From assembly GCA_029267445.1 (NCBI GenBank), contig JAJUIU010000022.1:1-47568 (forward strand): a stretch of DNA of 47,568 nucleotides, given 5' to 3'. Shown one piece after another: positions 25,328 to 32,846 of this stretch (positions within the stretch are counted from its first letter, which is position 1; each line of letters opens with the position of its first letter). This DNA comes from Rhodospirillaceae bacterium. Its GTDB lineage: Bacteria; Pseudomonadota; Alphaproteobacteria; Azospirillales; Azospirillaceae. A program made the translations under genes and the position numbers. The notes under the pieces were generated by a model. It did not search any database and was not told the DNA's origin. It worked only from the letters and a program-made list of their open reading frames with translations.

Positions 25328-27463
25328 ATGCTCCGCCGCCTCCTCCTCGCCGCCACGGCGCTCGCAGCACCGCTTCCAGCCGCTCCGCATCCCGTCTGGG
25401 CCGCCGAAAGCCCGCTGGACGAGATCATCGTGACGGCCACCCGCCGGGCGGAAAGCGTGCGCGACGTGCCGGCCAGCGTGTCCACGGTGGACCGCGCCGA
25501 CTTCGACGCCCGCGCCACCCGCTTCGTCGGCGAGGAGCTGCGCGGGCTGCCCGGCGTGGTCGTCGGTTCCAACGATGCCGGCACCTACACCAAGCTGACC
25601 GTGCGCGGCGTGCCCAACCGCATCCACAACGACACGCTGGCCGTGCTGGTCGATGGCGTGCCGTTCCTGACCGGCGATGACGAGGCGGACCTGGAGCAGC
25701 TCCCCTTCGGCGCCGTGGCGCGGGTCGACCTCGTGCGCGGGCCCATGTCCGCCCTCTACGGCCGGGGCGCCATCGCGGGCACCATCAACTACATCACCCG
25801 GGAGGTCGGGCGGGAACCGGCGACGGCGGTGACGGCCGGGCTGGGTGGCCATGGCTGGCGCCGGCTGGGCGCGCTGGCGCAGACGCCGACCTCGCCCAAC
25901 GGCGCGCTGCTCGTGTCCGGGGAGGCGCAGCGGGCGGACGGCTGGCGCGACCGCACCGGCCGGCGTGAGGACGCCCTGTTCGCCAAGCACCGCCTCGACC
26001 TCTCCGGCTGGGGCGCGCTGAACCTGACCGCCACCTGGGTGTCCACCGACCAGAACTTGGCGGGAGAGCTGCCGTTGGACGCGCGGGGGGAGCCCGCTCC
26101 CCTCCCCGGCGGCCGGGCCGCCAACTGGAACAACGAGGATGCCGGCTTCGCCAAGCGGATGCTGACCGGCACCGCCATCCTGGACACCGACATCGGCAGC
26201 GGTCTCACCGCCGCGACCCGCCTGCACGCCCGCCGGGCGCTGACCACCGCCATCCAGGGCTTCTTCAGCCCCTACGATCCGGCGGCGGGTACCGTGACCT
26301 TCACCGGCTTCCGCGTGGACAACGACACCGACACCCTGTTCGCGGAACAGTCGCTGGACTGGCGGATCGGCCCCGTGCGCCTGCTGGGCGGTGCCAGCGT
26401 GGAGCGGGTGGCGAGCGCGCCGGTGGAGACTTGGACGGGCGAGTTCGACTTCGGCCCCCTGTTCTACGCCCAGCGGCGCGACGCCCGCACCGGCGCGTTC
26501 ATCAACCGCGACCAATGGCGCCGGGACATCCTGCTGAACGCCGACGCCGTCAGCCTGAACCACGCCGCCTACGCGCAGGCCGACTTGGAGCTTGGCAGGC
26601 TAACCCTCTCGGCCGGCGCCCGCTTCGACCGCTTCTCCCGCCGGGTCCACTATGGGCCAAGCGGCAGCGGCTTCGGCCCGGATCCGGTGGAGACGATCGC
26701 CGACATCGACCAGCGGATCAGCCCCAAGGCCTCGGCGACCTGGGCCATCAGCGACGCGGTCACCGCCTATGTCGCCTACGGCGCCGGGTTCAGCCCCGGC
26801 TTCGGGCCGGTCTGGTCCTTCCGGGGCCGCGACACGCGGCTGGCGCCGGAGCTTGCCGACAACCTCGAGGCGGGCGTGAAGGGCGACGCGCTGGACGGCC
26901 GGCTGTCGGCGAGCCTCACCGTCTACGAGCTGCGTCGACGCGACCTGCTGCAGCTCCTGCCCGTGGAGGGGACCGCCCGCACCATCAACACCGGCCGCCA
27001 GCGGTCGCGCGGGCTGGAGCTTGAGGCGACCCTGCGGCCGGTGGACGGGCTGACGCTGCTGGCGACCTACGGCCTGACCGACAGTGTATGGCTGGAGAAC
27101 CGCTTCCTGGAGCCCTTCACCGGCCGCCCCTTCGACTTCGGCGGCAAGGATGTCGCCGGCGTGCCCCGCCATGCCGGGCGGGTGGAGGCGGTGGGCGTTC
27201 TGGGTGCCGTTGAGGCACGTGCTTGGATCGACCTGTCCGGCGACTACGCCTACGACAACGCCAATTCCGTCCGCGCCGGGGGCTACGCCCTGTGGAACGC
27301 CGCACTCGCCTGGGCACCGACCGACCGGCTGGAGCTGACGGCCACCGCGCGGAACCTGTTCGACCGGGAGGTGAACCTGGTGGTCGCCAACAATGACGGC
27401 CCCTTCGCCTACTTCCCCCAGCCGCCGCGCGAGGTCTTCCTGAACGCGACAGTGCGGTTCTAG
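25328..27463 (+). CDS. TonB-dependent outer-membrane receptor
   Basis: A 711-residue outer-membrane protein. A signal peptide (MLRRLLLAATALAAPLPA) is followed by a TonB-box-like LDEIIVTATRR. The plug domain (about residues 35-160) includes LRGLPGVVVGSND, TVRGVPNRI and VDLVRGPMSALYGRGAIAGTI. A 22-strand barrel follows and ends in Phe (NATVRF), the signal for Bam insertion. Such receptors import ferric siderophores, cobalamin or other scarce ligands using TonB energy. The look is of a siderophore-type receptor, but no siderophore or Fur-box gene is beside it. The ATG at 25328 is chosen because it starts the signal peptide, though no strong ribosome site is seen. It converges on an unrelated gene 12 nt away. 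Confidence 0.94.
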   Translation: MLRRLLLAATALAAPLPAAPHPVWAAESPLDEIIVTATRRAESVRDVPASVSTVDRADFDARATRFVGEELRGLPGVVVGSNDAGTYTKLTVRGVPNRIHNDTLAVLVDGVPFLTGDDEADLEQLPFGAVARVDLVRGPMSALYGRGAIAGTINYITREVGREPATAVTAGLGGHGWRRLGALAQTPTSPNGALLVSGEAQRADGWRDRTGRREDALFAKHRLDLSGWGALNLTATWVSTDQNLAGELPLDARGEPAPLPGGRAANWNNEDAGFAKRMLTGTAILDTDIGSGLTAATRLHARRALTTAIQGFFSPYDPAAGTVTFTGFRVDNDTDTLFAEQSLDWRIGPVRLLGGASVERVASAPVETWTGEFDFGPLFYAQRRDARTGAFINRDQWRRDILLNADAVSLNHAAYAQADLELGRLTLSAGARFDRFSRRVHYGPSGSGFGPDPVETIADIDQRISPKASATWAISDAVTAYVAYGAGFSPGFGPVWSFRGRDTRLAPELADNLEAGVKGDALDGRLSASLTVYELRRRDLLQLLPVEGTARTINTGRQRSRGLELEATLRPVDGLTLLATYGLTDSVWLENRFLEPFTGRPFDFGGKDVAGVPRHAGRVEAVGVLGAVEARAWIDLSGDYAYDNANSVRAGGYALWNAALAWAPTDRLELTATARNLFDREVNLVVANNDGPFAYFPQPPREVFLNATVRF

Positions 27464-27475
27464 AACACGCGTTCT
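27462..27475. terminator. Short inverted repeat between convergent genes
   Basis: AGAAC and GTTCT flank a 4-nt loop in the 12-bp gap between the TonB receptor and the following convergent gene. The stem is short and there is no T tract, so a terminator role is doubtful. Confidence 0.2.
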
Positions 27476-28234
27476 TCAGCGTCGGGGGCGGACGGACTCC
27501 CCAGCCATCCTGGGGTCGACCAGGTTCACATGCTGCCCAGGCTCCACGCCGAACACGCTGCGGAACTCTTCCACTGTGAGCAGTTTCGCCGCCTCGGCAA
27601 GCATCGCGTTGATCAGGCCGTTCACGTCTCCCGCAACGTTCCTCTCCTGCGCGACGCCGCGCATCGGCTGAAGCCGTTCGCGAAACTCGTTTCGCAGGGC
27701 GTCAAGCCGCTCCTTCTTCAACGGAGGCAGATCGGCGGTGAAGACGTCTGCGAATGGATCCATGCCCGCCTCCAGTTTGCCAGGCCCGCCCTTGCAGGCC
27801 GCCACTTGCTGCCAGAACGCCTGCGGATTCCGTCCATAGGGGCCATACAGGAAGTGGCTCAGCCTGTAGCCGCGCGCATTCGCGACCGTCAGTGCCGGGC
27901 CCCGATCTGCGGTCGAATATAGCACCTGATTGGCTAATTGATGGCAGACACCGTCCACCGCGTACACGAAGATGGTGCCATGGGCTTGCGGATCATTCGG
28001 CTTAACCAAGCATGTGGACAGGCCGAGATCGCCGAGGGCATGTCCCAGATATGAACCCGCCGAATGGTACGTCCCCCAGCAGAACCAGAAGCATTCCCCC
28101 GGAGGCCACCTGATCGGCTGGCTTTGGCCAAGCGTTGACGGCGGCTGATAGTTGGTGACCCAGGTATGGTCGAGATTCGGATCGATATCCAACGGACGCG
28201 CCCAGGCGTAAAGGACCGCACCAGCCATGTACAT
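27476..28234 (-). CDS. Unrecognised protein with a GVCHQLAN motif
   Basis: A 252-residue protein I do not recognise. The first half is rich in aromatic and Gly residues (HTWVTNYQPP, CFWFCWGTYHS) and contains GTIFVYAVDGVCHQLANQVL with adjacent Cys97-His98, an arrangement compatible with, but not proof of, a cysteine-hydrolase or transglutaminase-like site. The second half is helical and charged (about residues 160-225). No signal peptide or clear membrane segment is seen. Base composition is visibly less GC-rich than neighbouring genes, suggesting later acquisition. Translation may begin at either of two near-adjacent Met codons (28234 or 28228), after a GGGG stretch. A promoter candidate lies just upstream, so it is probably transcribed alone. 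Confidence 0.7.
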   Translation of the reverse strand: MYMAGAVLYAWARPLDIDPNLDHTWVTNYQPPSTLGQSQPIRWPPGECFWFCWGTYHSAGSYLGHALGDLGLSTCLVKPNDPQAHGTIFVYAVDGVCHQLANQVLYSTADRGPALTVANARGYRLSHFLYGPYGRNPQAFWQQVAACKGGPGKLEAGMDPFADVFTADLPPLKKERLDALRNEFRERLQPMRGVAQERNVAGDVNGLINAMLAEAAKLLTVEEFRSVFGVEPGQHVNLVDPRMAGESVRPRR

Positions 28235-28260
28235 GCCCCAAAAAAGGTATGACAGGGCCG

Positions 28261-28288
28261 TCTATACCACTTTCACGTGGCGGAGCAA
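28261..28288 (-). promoter_or_regulatory. Promoter candidate for the GVCH-motif protein
   Basis: On the minus strand TTGCTC (28288-28283) and TATAGA (28266-28261) are 16 bp apart, in an AT-richer patch, predicting a leader of about 20 nt. The spacer holds CCACGTG...GTGG, a small inverted repeat that could bind a regulator. Confidence 0.4.
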
Positions 28289-28335
28289 ATGAACGAAGTA
28301 GCGAGACGCGACAGATGCGACAGCTATTCGCGTTC

Positions 28336-29151
28336 TCAGCGCGGCCTGAACGCCGACACCGTCACGGCACCCCCGTCGGCCACCAGGAAGGCGCCTTCCG
28401 GCACCTCCTCCCAGTGGGCGCCGTCCTCGTCCAGCGGTTCGGACAACACAAGCGTGCAGCGCCCCTCGGCGGCGAACTCCAGGATGGTGCCCTTGCAGTC
28501 GATCCGTCCGCCGCTGCCGTGGAACATGGTCGGGCTCTTGCCGTCGCTGGACCAGCGCACGGCCAGGATGCGCCGCCCGTCCGTCACCGCCGCCGTCATG
28601 CGGAACGGCTCCGCCACGCCCTCCGCCTTCATGATGTCCGTCACCTGCCGGATGGTGCGGGAGAAGGCGCGCTGCGGGTCCTCCGCCAGCCCGTTGCCCA
28701 GCAGCAGGTAGAAGAAGGCCTCGCTGTCGGTGGAGCCTTCCCGGTACTTGTACAGCTCCTTGCGGATGCTGCGCTCGATCTCCTGCCGCACATCCGTCCA
28801 GCCGCCGATCTGGCCGTTATGCATGAACAGCCACTTGCCGTAGCGGAACGGATGGCAGTTCAGGCGCGCCGTCGCCGGCCCCGTGCTGGCCCGCACATGG
28901 GCGAAGAACAGGGGCGAGCGGATCTGTTCGGCCAGCGAGCGCAGGTTGGCGTCGTTCCAGGCCGGCATCGTGTCGCGGTAGAGCCCCGGCCTGTCGAGGT
29001 CCCCGTACCAGCCGAGGCCGAACCCGTCGCCGTTCGTCGGTGCCGCCGCCCGCTGCGCCGACAGGGACTGCCGGATCAGCGAATTGCAAGGTTTGAACAG
29101 CAGGGTGTCCATGGGGATGGGATCACCCCCGTAGGCGAGCCACCGGCACAT
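28336..29151 (-). CDS. Class II glutamine amidotransferase (YafJ type)
   Basis: A 271-residue Ntn-hydrolase. The start is fixed by Met-Cys (MCRWLAYGG): Met removal exposes Cys2 as the N-terminal nucleophile. Other class II landmarks are NGDGFGLGWYG, FFAHVRASTGPATARLNCHPF and WLFMHNGQIGG, and STDSEAFFYLLL near the middle. Stand-alone proteins of this kind are putative amidases that release ammonia from glutamine or hydrolyse gamma-glutamyl amides; the substrate is unknown. It is divergent from the cysteine hydrolase at 29325 and is preceded on its own strand by a good TTGTGC-17-TAGGCT promoter. The ribosome site GAGGA lies slightly far from the ATG. The next leftward gene is about 100 nt away and is probably separate. 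Confidence 0.92.
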   Translation of the reverse strand: MCRWLAYGGDPIPMDTLLFKPCNSLIRQSLSAQRAAAPTNGDGFGLGWYGDLDRPGLYRDTMPAWNDANLRSLAEQIRSPLFFAHVRASTGPATARLNCHPFRYGKWLFMHNGQIGGWTDVRQEIERSIRKELYKYREGSTDSEAFFYLLLGNGLAEDPQRAFSRTIRQVTDIMKAEGVAEPFRMTAAVTDGRRILAVRWSSDGKSPTMFHGSGGRIDCKGTILEFAAEGRCTLVLSEPLDEDGAHWEEVPEGAFLVADGGAVTVSAFRPR

Positions 29152-29188
29152 GGCGGGGATCGATCCTCAAGGAATTGCGTCGATGCCA

Positions 29189-29217
29189 AGCCTAGGCACC
29201 AGATCGTGGCCGCACAA
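29189..29217 (-). promoter_or_regulatory. Promoter of the class II glutamine amidotransferase gene
   Basis: TTGTGC (29217-29212) and TAGGCT (29194-29189) on the minus strand are exactly 17 bp apart, a form common in high-GC alphaproteobacteria. RNA would start near 29182, about 30 nt before the ATG. Confidence 0.5.
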
Positions 29218-29240
29218 GGGCGAAGGATGGTTCGGAACCT

Positions 29241-29258
29241 GATTTGTCCGGACAAATC
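29241..29258. promoter_or_regulatory. 18-bp perfect palindromic operator candidate
   Basis: GATTTGTCCGGACAAATC is a perfect palindrome between the divergent amidotransferase and cysteine-hydrolase genes, immediately followed by TTGACA. The core GTCCGGAC has the GT-N4-AC form seen in several GntR-family operators, and a GntR/UTRA regulator is encoded at 33721-34551. Binding by that protein is inferred. Confidence 0.55.
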
Positions 29259-29287
29259 TTGACAGCGGGCCGGGCCGCCGCGACTCT
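29259..29287 (+). promoter_or_regulatory. Promoter candidate with consensus TTGACA for the cysteine-hydrolase operon
   Basis: A perfect -35 TTGACA (29259-29264) directly follows the palindromic operator. The hexamer 17 bp on (GACTCT, 29282-29287) is a poor -10, so activation or a different sigma factor may be needed. Confidence 0.35.
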
Positions 29288-29324
29288 CCCGCCAGGACCG
29301 TCACGCATGGATGGGGAGACGCGC

Positions 29325-29996
29325 GTGGAGACCTCGAACCTGACGCCGCGCGAATGGTACGCGCAGATCAAGGCCCGGCCGAGCCGCGCCAAGTTCGGCT
29401 TCGGGACGCGGCCGGCCCTGGTCAACATCGACCTGCAAAAGGCCTACACGGCAGTGGGGGAGTTCGCCACGGCCTACGAGACCGATCCGAACCAGCTCCC
29501 CTACATCGACGCGCTGGCCGGGCTCTGCCGCTCCAAAGCCGTGCCCGTGGTCTGGACGTTTGTGGCCTACATGGAATCGGGCGAGGATGCGGGCGTCTGG
29601 GGCACCCGCACCAACACGCCTGACAGCCTGCAGAACATCAAGGTCGGGTCCCGCCGCGCCGAGTTCGACGACCGGCTGACGATCGACCGGGTGAAGGACG
29701 TCATCATCAACAAGCGCATGGCGTCCCCCTTCTTCGAGACGAACCTCGGCAGCCTGCTGACCTGGCACAAGGTGGACACGGTGATCATCACCGGCGGCAG
29801 CACCTCGGGATGCGTGCGCGCCTGCGCGGTGGACAGCCTGAGCCGGGGATACCGCACCATCGTGGTGGAGGAGTGCGTGGCCGACAAGCACGAGATCCCG
29901 CACTTCGCCAACCTCGCCGACATGCTTCTGAAGTACGCCGATGTGGAAAGCTATTCCACTGTAAGGGAGTATCTGGAGCGACTGCCGGCGGCATGA
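29325..29996 (+). CDS. Isochorismatase-family cysteine hydrolase (N-carbamoylsarcosine amidase-like)
   Basis: A 223-residue alpha/beta hydrolase with an intact Asp-Lys-Cys triad: Asp36 in LVNIDLQKAY, Lys130 in IINKRMASPF and Cys163 in GGSTSGCVRACAVDS. The general form resembles N-carbamoylsarcosine amidohydrolase and related carbamoyl amidases, which release ammonia and CO2 from N-carbamoyl groups. GTG at 29325 has GGGGAGA 5 nt upstream; an in-frame ATG at 29307 is the alternative and would add six residues. It is the first gene of a plus-strand run with a MAPEG protein and two deacetylase-fold proteins, behind an operator-like palindrome. Its place beside PuuE-like proteins suggests a role in ureide or cyclic-amide breakdown. 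The exact substrate is unknown. Confidence 0.88.
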   Translation: METSNLTPREWYAQIKARPSRAKFGFGTRPALVNIDLQKAYTAVGEFATAYETDPNQLPYIDALAGLCRSKAVPVVWTFVAYMESGEDAGVWGTRTNTPDSLQNIKVGSRRAEFDDRLTIDRVKDVIINKRMASPFFETNLGSLLTWHKVDTVIITGGSTSGCVRACAVDSLSRGYRTIVVEECVADKHEIPHFANLADMLLKYADVESYSTVREYLERLPAA

Positions 29997-30036
29997 CCGT
30001 CCGCCGGATCGCGGTCCGACGAACTCCGGAGAACCC

Positions 30037-30453
30037 ATGCCCCAGTCCGTGATCATCCTTCCCATGGCGGCGATGGTGCTGGTCACCTTCGCCCTCGCCC
30101 TCAACCTCCTGCGGCTGCGCAGTGCGGCCGTGCGGGCGGGGCAGATCCGCTTCAACCGCTTCCGAGCCATGCAGGGCGGCGAGGTGCCAGAGCATGTCGC
30201 CGTGGCGGAGCGCGCCTTCCACAACGCGCTGGAGGTGCCGCCGCTCTTCTACGCGGCCTGCATCGCGGCACTGGCGCTCGGCGCCGTGGATCCGGTGGCC
30301 ATGGCGCTGGCCTGGACCTTCGTCGCGGCGCGGATCGTCCAGGCGCTGATCCATCTCACCTACAACAACATCATGCACCGGCTCTTCGCCTACATGGCGG
30401 GCTGGCTGGTGCTCCTGGCGTTCTGGGCGTGGCTGGCCCTGGGCGCGTTCTGA
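30037..30453 (+). CDS. MAPEG-family membrane protein
   Basis: A 138-residue integral membrane protein with four hydrophobic segments (about residues 5-25, 72-92, 90-110 and 116-136). It carries the MAPEG pattern RFNRFRAMQGGEVPEHVAVAERAFHNALE followed by PPLFYAACIAAL. Eukaryotic MAPEG proteins use glutathione in eicosanoid metabolism or conjugation; bacterial members are mostly uncharacterised. The ATG follows GGAG at normal spacing. It sits 40 nt after the cysteine hydrolase and 23 nt before the first deacetylase, so it is in the same operon. Why a catabolic operon would hold it is unclear; detoxification of a reactive intermediate is one possibility. Confidence 0.85.
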   Translation: MPQSVIILPMAAMVLVTFALALNLLRLRSAAVRAGQIRFNRFRAMQGGEVPEHVAVAERAFHNALEVPPLFYAACIAALALGAVDPVAMALAWTFVAARIVQALIHLTYNNIMHRLFAYMAGWLVLLAFWAWLALGAF

Positions 30454-30476
30454 TCCCGCGGGCGGAGGCGACACAC

Positions 30477-31433
30477 GTGAGGAGCGATCCCGGTCTCTAC
30501 GGCTACAATCCCTGGCCCGGCCGGCCCAAGGTCACGTGGCCGAACGGCGCAAGGGTCGCCTTCTGGGTGGCCCCGAACATCGAGTTCTACGAGCTGGCTC
30601 CGCCTCCCAACCCCAGCCGCACGCCCTGGGGCCGCCCGATCCCGGACGTCGTCGCCTACAGCCACCGCGACTACGGCAACCGCGCCGGCCACTGGCGGAT
30701 GATGGAGGTGATGGACAAGCACGGCGTGCGCGGCTCCATCAGCCTCTCCATCGCGCTCTGCGACCATCATCCGGAGATCATCGAGGCCTGCGCCGCCCGG
30801 AACTGGGAGTTCTTCAGCCACGGCATCTACAACACCCGCTACTGCTACGGCATGGACGAGGCGCAGGAGCGGGCGATCATCCAGGACAGCATCGACACGG
30901 TGATGCGCGCCACCGGGCAGCGGATCGACGGGTGGCTGGCACCTGCCCTGACCCATACCGAACGCACCATGGACCTGCTGGCGGACATGGGTCTCGCCTA
31001 CACCTGCGACCTGTTCGGCGACGACCAGCCGCAGCCGGTGAAGGTGGCGAAGGGCCGGTTCGTCTCCGTCCCCTACTCGCTCGAGATGAACGACGTCATC
31101 GTCTACAACTCCAACAACATCACGCCGCGCCGCTACGCCGACATCCTGAAGGCCAATTTCGACCGGCTGTACGAGGAGGGGGCGGAGAACGGCACGGTGA
31201 TGTGCATCCCGCTGCACGCCTTCCTGGTCGGCCAGCCGCACCGCATCGCCGGGCTGGACGAGGCGCTGGCCTACATCACCGCGCACAAGGACGTCTGGGT
31301 CACCACGGGGCGGGAGATCGCCCGCTGGTACCTGGACCACCATTACGACGCGGCGGTCGCGCATATCGACGCGGTTGAGGCGAAGCAGGCGAGGCTCCGC
31401 GCCCGTCTGCCGAACCACCGCGCGGGAGGCTGA
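30477..31433 (+). CDS. Polysaccharide deacetylase-fold protein, PuuE/allantoinase-like (first copy)
   Basis: A 318-residue protein of the NodB/PuuE carbohydrate esterase fold. Landmarks are WPNGARVAFWVAPNIEFYE, HRDYGNRAGHWRMMEVMDKHG, SLSIALCDHHPEII, FFSHGIYNTRY, GWLAPALTHTERTMDLLADM and HAFLVGQPHRIAGLDEAL. PuuE-type members open cyclic amides such as allantoin rather than deacetylating sugars. The conserved SHG histidine is kept here. GTG at 30477 has GGAGG 8 nt upstream and gives a natural N-terminus (RSDPGLYGYNPWPGRP). The next gene, a paralogue, starts 4 nt after the stop. Cytoplasmic: no signal is present. Activity on a cyclic ureide or amide is inferred from the subfamily and the adjacent carbamoyl amidase-like gene. 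Confidence 0.88.
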   Translation: MRSDPGLYGYNPWPGRPKVTWPNGARVAFWVAPNIEFYELAPPPNPSRTPWGRPIPDVVAYSHRDYGNRAGHWRMMEVMDKHGVRGSISLSIALCDHHPEIIEACAARNWEFFSHGIYNTRYCYGMDEAQERAIIQDSIDTVMRATGQRIDGWLAPALTHTERTMDLLADMGLAYTCDLFGDDQPQPVKVAKGRFVSVPYSLEMNDVIVYNSNNITPRRYADILKANFDRLYEEGAENGTVMCIPLHAFLVGQPHRIAGLDEALAYITAHKDVWVTTGREIARWYLDHHYDAAVAHIDAVEAKQARLRARLPNHRAGG

Positions 31434-31437
31434 CGCC

Positions 31438-32364
31438 ATGGCCCTGCCCGACGATTACCTGAAGTACCCGATGCGCCGCTACGGCATGGACCATGACCGC
31501 TACGACTGGTCCATCCTGCTCCGGCGCAAGCCCGTGGTCTGGCCCGGCGGTGCGCGCGTGGCGCTGTGGGTGGTGCCGACACTGGAATTCTTCCCGCTCG
31601 ATCAGCCGGCCAAGCCATTCAAGGCGCCGGGCGGCATGGTGACCCCCTACCCCGACCTGCGGCACTACACGCTGCGCGACTACGGCAACCGGGTCGGCGT
31701 CTGGCGGGTGTTCCAGGCGCTGGACGATCTCGGCCTCAAGGCCAGCGTCGCCTTCAATTCCAAGGTGGCGGAGCGTTATCCCCTGCTGCTCCAGGCCGTC
31801 GTGCAGCGCGGGTGGGAGGTTGTGGCCGGCGGCGTCGACATGGGCCGCCTGCACTTCGGCGGGATGGACGAGGCCGCCGAGCGGGCGCAGATCGCGGAGT
31901 GCCTGTCGGTCCTGCGCGCCCTGTCCGGCCAGCCGGTGACCGGCTGGCTGTCCCCGGCCAAGAGCCAGTCCGAGCGCACGCCCGACCTGCTGGCGGAGGC
32001 CGGCGTCCGCTACATGTGCGACTGGATCAACGACGACATGCCGTTCCCCTTCCGCACGGCATCGGGCCCCCTCACCGCCATGCCGCACACGCTGGAGCTG
32101 GACGACCAGACCATCATCTTCGGCTACAAGCACAGCGAGGAGGATTTCGTCGAGCAGGTGGTGGACGCCTTCGACACCCTCTACGCCGAGGCGGAGACCC
32201 AAGGCGGGCGCATCCTCTGCCTCTCCATCCACCCCTGGGTCAGCGGCCAGCCCCACCGGATCGCGGCCCTGGAAGCCGCCCTGGCCCACATCGCCCGCCA
32301 CAAGGGCGTGTGGAGCGCCACGGGTTCGGAAATCCTGGCGGAATGGGAGCGGCAGCAGGGGTGA
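31438..32364 (+). CDS. Polysaccharide deacetylase-fold protein, PuuE-like (second copy)
   Basis: A 308-residue paralogue of the preceding gene with the same framework: WPGGARVALWVVPTLEFF, LRDYGNRVGVWRVFQALDDLG, GWLSPAKSQSERTPDLLAEAG and HPWVSGQPHRIAALEAAL. At the position of the first copy's SHG histidine it reads VVAGGVDMGRLHFGGMDEA, so that His is replaced by Gly. Either the two have different substrates or this copy is a partner subunit of the first. ATG 31438 has GGGAGG overlapping the end of the previous gene. Family membership is firm; activity is uncertain. Confidence 0.87.
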   Translation: MALPDDYLKYPMRRYGMDHDRYDWSILLRRKPVVWPGGARVALWVVPTLEFFPLDQPAKPFKAPGGMVTPYPDLRHYTLRDYGNRVGVWRVFQALDDLGLKASVAFNSKVAERYPLLLQAVVQRGWEVVAGGVDMGRLHFGGMDEAAERAQIAECLSVLRALSGQPVTGWLSPAKSQSERTPDLLAEAGVRYMCDWINDDMPFPFRTASGPLTAMPHTLELDDQTIIFGYKHSEEDFVEQVVDAFDTLYAEAETQGGRILCLSIHPWVSGQPHRIAALEAALAHIARHKGVWSATGSEILAEWERQQG

Positions 32365-32436
32365 GCGGGCGGGCAGGCTGGGAGACGAGAGCTATTTTTC
32401 GTTTTCCTTGCGGACAATCATCCGTATTCTGCGCGT

Positions 32437-32706
32437 ATGGCAGGTGAGAATAACGCGCATGAGCTGCGATGGGTCGGCCGCTTCCTGGGACATATGCTCA
32501 CCTCGACGGCGATCTTCGTCATCATCGCACTGCCCGCAGTCGGATTATGGTTCCTCATCGGCTACCTCGAAGGAATCGGTGTCAGCGGCGCCACCCTTCT
32601 CATGCTGACAGGCCTGAAGTATGCGATCCTGGCGGTTGATGTGTTTCTTTGCCTCGCCTATCTCTTCATCAGTGCGTTGAAGGCGGTTCGGGAGATGCTG
32701 ACATGA
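32437..32706 (+). CDS. Small two-TM membrane protein, unknown
   Basis: An 89-residue protein with two strongly hydrophobic segments (about residues 23-46 and 52-78) and a charged N-terminus (MAGENNAHELRW). I recognise no family. The coding sequence is less GC-rich than its surroundings. Its last codons overlap the start of the next small gene in an ATGA, so the two are translationally coupled and likely act together. Holin-like or small regulatory membrane proteins look similar, but no phage genes are near. It lies between the deacetylase operon and the convergent lyase gene. An AT-rich stretch just upstream (32392-32436) probably holds its promoter. Confidence 0.65.
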   Translation: MAGENNAHELRWVGRFLGHMLTSTAIFVIIALPAVGLWFLIGYLEGIGVSGATLLMLTGLKYAILAVDVFLCLAYLFISALKAVREMLT

Positions 32707-32843
32707 GCATTTTTCTGAGGGAGTTCCGCAAGGGCGCGCGGGAAGCGTGGCACCTCTACTTTCTGCCTCTGCGCGCGATCGTCGAGGCGATCCGCACCGA
32801 GCTTGCAAAAGATGCCGCCACGCCTGCGCAGCCACGCCGTTAG
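32703..32843 (+). CDS. 46-residue basic amphipathic protein coupled to the two-TM protein
   Basis: A 46-residue protein beginning SIFLREFRKGAREAWHLYF and rich in Arg, Lys and aromatic residues in a helical pattern. Its ATG overlaps the stop of the two-TM gene (ATGA), good evidence for a real coupled pair despite its size. The helix is amphipathic and could lie on the membrane. No family was recognised. The stop is 3 nt from that of the convergent lyase gene. Confidence 0.55.
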   Translation: MSIFLREFRKGAREAWHLYFLPLRAIVEAIRTELAKDAATPAQPRR

Positions 32844-32846
32844 CGG

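Noticed and set aside
24849-25370. N-terminal extension of surE to 25370
   Set aside because: The extension runs antisense to the DUF1491 gene and lacks family similarity; ATG 24848 with AAGG is the natural start.
29245-29254. Palindrome at 29241 as a Fur or LexA site
   Set aside because: It does not match the Fur box or the alphaproteobacterial LexA pattern GTTC-N7-GTTC; a GntR-like site fits better.
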